From contig NZ_MUNZ01000136.1 of the NCBI RefSeq assembly GCF_002001205.1, forward strand, positions 1 through 36,001: DNA of 36,001 nt. Reading direction: 5' to 3'. Below the pieces are notes generated by a model. The model was given only the letters and a program-made list of their open reading frames with translations. It searched no databases and was not told the DNA's origin. Positions 32,748-36,001 of this stretch are shown piece by piece; position 1 is the stretch's first letter; each line of letters begins with the position of its first letter. Position numbers and translations under genes: made by a program. Source of the DNA: Hydrogenophaga sp. A37. Lineage in GTDB: Bacteria > Pseudomonadota > Gammaproteobacteria > Burkholderiales > Burkholderiaceae_C.

Positions 32748-35700
32748 GCAGCCATCGCGCCGGGCTCTTCCGGTTTGACCACCGTCAGCACCATGAAGTC
32801 GGAGCCGATCACCCCCTCCGCCATGAGCCGGTCTTCCAGCGCAAAGAACCGGTTGAGGTGGGCCATGTCCACCGGGTTGTCGGGGTCGAAGTTCTGCGCG
32901 ATGTCGCTCAGGCCAATGTGCAGCAGGGCGCCGCCCAGATCGTGTCGCGCCAGCACCCGGAAATACCGCTCCACGGTGGCCACGATCTGGGACGAACGCA
33001 CCGCTTCGGTTGGATCGCAGGCGATCACGTCGGCCGCCAGCGGGCGCTCCCTCGGCCCGCGCACGACGCCGTTGGGCAGCCGGTGGTAGCGCTCGGGCAG
33101 GGTCAGCAGAAAGTCGTTCATGTGCGACAGCTGCGCGTCGGTCCACTGGAACCGGTCGGGTCCGACGTACTCGTGCAGGTGGAATACACCGCCCGGCCGC
33201 AGGGCGCGCCGGACCATCCGGCACAGACGGTCCAAGTCGGTGATGTGGTGGACCGACTGGAAGCCGAAGATCAGGTCGTACGACGCCTCCGGCAATTCCA
33301 GCCGTTCCAGGTCGGCCACGTGGTAGTGAAGGCTGTCCAGACCTTGCGCTGCGGCTGCGGCTCGCGCCCCTGCGATCGCGCCGTCAGCGATGTCGTAGCC
33401 GTCAATGTGGGTCGCCATCTGGATGCTGGCAAAGCCGCGCTCCAGCGCGCCGAACCCGCAACCCAGGCTGGCCACGCGCGCCAGGGGCAAGCGCCACCCC
33501 AGGCCGACCAGCGTTTCCTTGAGGTGGATGTAGACGTCCTTCCCTTCGTCGCCGGTTGCCTTGTGGTTGAGGCGGGCGATCACACGCGGGTGCGCCATCC
33601 AGTTCATGCCCTGGATTTCCTGGCGCTGCACCGGCGACACACTCCAGGCTTCGGCCGTCCGGGCCAGATCGGTCGGCGCACTCGCCGGTGAGGCCCCAGC
33701 CGGCTGGCCGGGCAGCACCTTGAACACATCGTTCAGCACCGCCTGCACGACCCCCTGAAAGGCCCCGGGTGCGCAGTCGCGGGCCACCGCCGACAGTGCG
33801 GCCTGCCGGGTCTGGTTCCACAGCGTTTCGTCCAGGTAAAGGCGGGCGCACGCCTCGGCGAAGGCATCGGCAGACCGTGCGCTGAGCAGCTCGCCGCTGG
33901 CGCCCCAGCCCAGTTGCCCGGCCACAAGCTCGCTGGCCACCACCGGCAGCCCGTGGGCGGCCGCTTCCTGCACCTTGATGGGGATGCCCGCTGAAAAACG
34001 GGTCGGCGCGACAAACACGCGGGCCCGGTCGTAGAAATCACGGATGTCTTCAATGCGCCCATGGAAGGTGACGCGCTGGCTTCCCAGCGCCGACACCAGC
34101 CCTTCGGAGTGGCTGCCGACAATGTCCAGCAAATAGCCGTCACCGATGCGCTGGTCGAGCCGCGGCATGACCTCGCACACGAACCAGCGCACCGAATCGG
34201 CGTTGGGCGAGCCGTCCTCGGCCAGTCGCCCCACGAACAGCAGGTTGCGGCGTTCGGCGTGCGCGCGCGGCGTGGGCTGCGCGGCAATGCCGTGGCCGAG
34301 CACCCGGACGTCCTGGCAGCCCGCCCCGCGGAAGCGCCGAGCGTCCGCGTCACTCACGGTCAGCACGCAGTGGGCCGCCTCCGCCATGTGCAGCTCCCGC
34401 GTCAATTCGACCTCGCGGTCCTCCGGCGAAGAGGCCATCCCCAGAACCTCGTCCCTGAGCGCTTCGCGGGTCGCAAAGATCGCCTCGGCGTCGTAGACCA
34501 GCGTGGTGGTGGCGAGAAAGGCCGGCGCCTCGCGGCACGCGAGAAGGAACCGGTCCATGTTGTGAGGGCGACTGACGATCACGGCGTGGTAGAACCCGGC
34601 CCGCTCGCGCAGGAACTGGGAGAGCCCGGTGATGCCCAGCCCCGCCACGATCTCCACCTCCCGCGGCAGCACGGAATAGGCCTCATCGAAATCGACCGCC
34701 GGACACGCCACCGGGTAGTGGCTCACGAAGGCACCGCCCTCGTGCAGGCTGTGCACCAACTCGCGCGCGCGCGGAAACCCCGACCCCAGGGAGGGCACGG
34801 GAACGCGGTCATCGATCACCAAGATGCAGGCCTGTCCACCCGACCGCTGGCGCGCTTCGAGGGAGCGCGTCCCTTGGGGCCGATGTTCCGCAGCCAACAC
34901 CTGGGCATGCCGGGCCACAAAGACCTCCCGATGCGCTTCCATCAGCGAAGTGGCGGTCTGCTCGGTGTCGGAACTTCCGAACTCGTAGTGAAGGATCTCC
35001 ACGCGCGGGTCGTACACCACGCTGTGTCCGGCAAGCCGGATGCGCATGCAAAGATCGGTCTCCTCGTAGTACGCCGGAACATATGCCGGGTCCAGCCCCT
35101 CAAGAGCGACAAACAGCGAGCGCCGCACCATCAGGAAAGCGCCCGAACAGTAATCGACTTCACGCCGAAACTGGAACTCGGCCTCGCCCGGGTCGCGCCC
35201 CCGGCCATGGCCCAGGCAACTGCCGTCGCTCCAGATGATGCTGCCCGCCTCCTGCAGGCGACCGTCGAGCAGCACCACCTTGCCACCGACCGCGCCCACC
35301 CGAGCGCGTTCGTCCAGCAGTGCCAGCGCGGCCGACACAGAGCCCGGTTTGAGTTGGGCGTCGTTGTTCAGGAACAGCAGGTGCTCGCCCCGCGCTTGCG
35401 CCGCCCCGATGTTGGCGGCACGCAGAAAATGCAGGTTCTCCGACTGCGGCAGCAACCGGACGCCCTCGACCCGGGTCAGGAGTTCGAGCGTCCGGTCGCT
35501 GGAGGCGTTGTCCACCAGCACGATCTCGCACGGCGCGTCCAGCGCGTCCACCAGGGACTCCAGGCACTTGAACGTGAGTTCGGCCTGGTTGTGCAACACG
35601 ATGACGATGGACACGCGCGGCGTCTCGACCGTCGGAAGGACGAGGTGACGCCCGCTGTCCAGGAACGCGGTCAGCTCTTGCTGGCTTCGCTCGCGGAAGG

Positions 35701-36001
35701 CTTGCTTGACGTCGACCTCCACGGGGGTGGGGTCTTCAGGCGCGTGCGCCAAGGCGGGCACCAAACACCGCATCGGGAACGCCCGGTTTTCGTGCCGCCC
35801 GTGGGTCTCGTAGTGGGCCAGTGCATTGAGCTCGCGCTGCGCCACGTCGGGGTTGTCCTGGAGGTAGGTCCGGGTGGAAAACCAGGGGCCGGGGTCGCGA
35901 TCTTCAAAGCGCCCGCCAAACAGCGCGTAGTGCTCGGCCGCATCGGCGCCGGCCGCCGCCACATCCGGGTAGGCCGTGAGGTACCAGGCCCCATCAAAGA
36001 A
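32744..36001 (-). CDS. Large GT2-GT4-methyltransferase fusion protein (5' end outside window)
   Basis: At least 1085 residues visible; the frame continues past 36001. The visible N-terminus holds repeats of the type YLTAYPDV...HYALFGG and YLQDNPDV...HYETHG, common in surface-polysaccharide glycosyltransferases. A GT2 domain follows (about 125-345): VSIVIVLHNQ, LVDNASSD, the metal motif FLNNDAQ, and YYEETDLC. Next is a GT4-like domain (about 390-755) with FVGRLAEDGSPNADSV, FHGRIEDI and FVAPTRFSAGIPIKVQEAAA. The last part (about 825-1000) is a SAM-dependent methyltransferase with VASLGCGFGALERG and FGFQSVHHITDLDRL. It probably builds and methylates a cell-surface glycan in the cytoplasm, coupled to the MBOAT gene by a four-base overlap. 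The acceptor and sugar are unknown. Confidence 0.9.
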   Translation of the reverse strand, partial: FFDGAWYLTAYPDVAAAGADAAEHYALFGGRFEDRDPGPWFSTRTYLQDNPDVAQRELNALAHYETHGRHENRAFPMRCLVPALAHAPEDPTPVEVDVKQAFRERSQQELTAFLDSGRHLVLPTVETPRVSIVIVLHNQAELTFKCLESLVDALDAPCEIVLVDNASSDRTLELLTRVEGVRLLPQSENLHFLRAANIGAAQARGEHLLFLNNDAQLKPGSVSAALALLDERARVGAVGGKVVLLDGRLQEAGSIIWSDGSCLGHGRGRDPGEAEFQFRREVDYCSGAFLMVRRSLFVALEGLDPAYVPAYYEETDLCMRIRLAGHSVVYDPRVEILHYEFGSSDTEQTATSLMEAHREVFVARHAQVLAAEHRPQGTRSLEARQRSGGQACILVIDDRVPVPSLGSGFPRARELVHSLHEGGAFVSHYPVACPAVDFDEAYSVLPREVEIVAGLGITGLSQFLRERAGFYHAVIVSRPHNMDRFLLACREAPAFLATTTLVYDAEAIFATREALRDEVLGMASSPEDREVELTRELHMAEAAHCVLTVSDADARRFRGAGCQDVRVLGHGIAAQPTPRAHAERRNLLFVGRLAEDGSPNADSVRWFVCEVMPRLDQRIGDGYLLDIVGSHSEGLVSALGSQRVTFHGRIEDIRDFYDRARVFVAPTRFSAGIPIKVQEAAAHGLPVVASELVAGQLGWGASGELLSARSADAFAEACARLYLDETLWNQTRQAALSAVARDCAPGAFQGVVQAVLNDVFKVLPGQPAGASPASAPTDLARTAEAWSVSPVQRQEIQGMNWMAHPRVIARLNHKATGDEGKDVYIHLKETLVGLGWRLPLARVASLGCGFGALERGFASIQMATHIDGYDIADGAIAGARAAAAAQGLDSLHYHVADLERLELPEASYDLIFGFQSVHHITDLDRLCRMVRRALRPGGVFHLHEYVGPDRFQWTDAQLSHMNDFLLTLPERYHRLPNGVVRGPRERPLAADVIACDPTEAVRSSQIVATVERYFRVLARHDLGGALLHIGLSDIAQNFDPDNPVDMAHLNRFFALEDRLMAEGVIGSDFMVLTVVKPEEPGAMAA

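Noticed and set aside
31344..33224. Apparent 626-residue protein with MBOAT as its second half
   Set aside because: The first 159 or so residues are the out-of-frame shadow of the methyltransferase domain. The family start and a stop/start overlap place the MBOAT start at 32747.
1..36001. tRNA, rRNA, CRISPR, insertion sequence or prophage signals
   Set aside because: None were found by eye: no clover-leaf with CCA-type end, no spaced direct repeats, no transposase or integrase-like frame.

Overview
The window reads as chromosomal DNA of a high-GC betaproteobacterium, most likely Comamonadaceae in Burkholderiales (Hydrogenophaga/Acidovorax-like). This rests on strong GC-rich codon use, a pyk - fba - purC housekeeping block as I recall it from that family, and a GC-rich three-hairpin intergenic element of a kind I associate with these genomes. 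No tRNA, rRNA, CRISPR array, transposase or phage gene was seen.

Region 1 (1-10429, + strand) is a sugar/aldonate operon. It opens with an MmsB/GguB-type permease whose partners must lie upstream. A complete YtfR-YtfT-YjfF-type membrane/ATPase set follows (its binding protein is not in the window). Then come two aldonate pathways: L-arabinonate dehydratase plus L-2-keto-3-deoxyarabonate dehydratase, and the DgoK-DgoA-DgoD route for D-galactonate. All of these substrates share the galacto/arabino configuration at C2-C4, so the operon looks like one module for such sugars. It ends at a perfect bidirectional terminator (10464-10503).

Region 2 (10517-16263) is housekeeping on the - strand: purC, fba and pyk. 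Between fba and purC, on the opposite strand, sits a two-gene cassette: a Phd/YefM-like protein with a long C-terminal extension, overlapping a DUF6036-like nucleotidyltransferase-type protein. It has its own promoter with an overlapping palindrome and is a candidate toxin-antitoxin-like module. A DUF481-type outer-membrane protein gene lies between fba and pyk on the + strand.

Region 3 (16393-29865, + strand) is a 13.4-kb operon for condensed ureas: allophanate hydrolase (AtzF), a NitT/TauT-type ABC importer, AtzG, AtzE, AtzH, a BMP-type ABC importer, a biuret hydrolase-like enzyme (BiuH), a second related cysteine hydrolase, and a closing GntR/FCD regulator. There is no cyanuric acid hydrolase. 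The second cysteine hydrolase is therefore a good candidate for a triuret hydrolase (TrtA-like), which would supply carboxybiuret to AtzE/G. An 18-bp palindrome before atzF fits a GntR operator.

Region 4 (29931-36001, - strand) holds a 46-residue DUF3096 membrane protein missed by length cut-offs, then a surface-polysaccharide operon. Reading in its direction of transcription, this contains a very large GT2-GT4-methyltransferase fusion that runs off the window, an MBOAT O-acetyltransferase, and an AlgJ/AlgX-like SGNH protein in which the usual catalytic Asp appears to be Asn.
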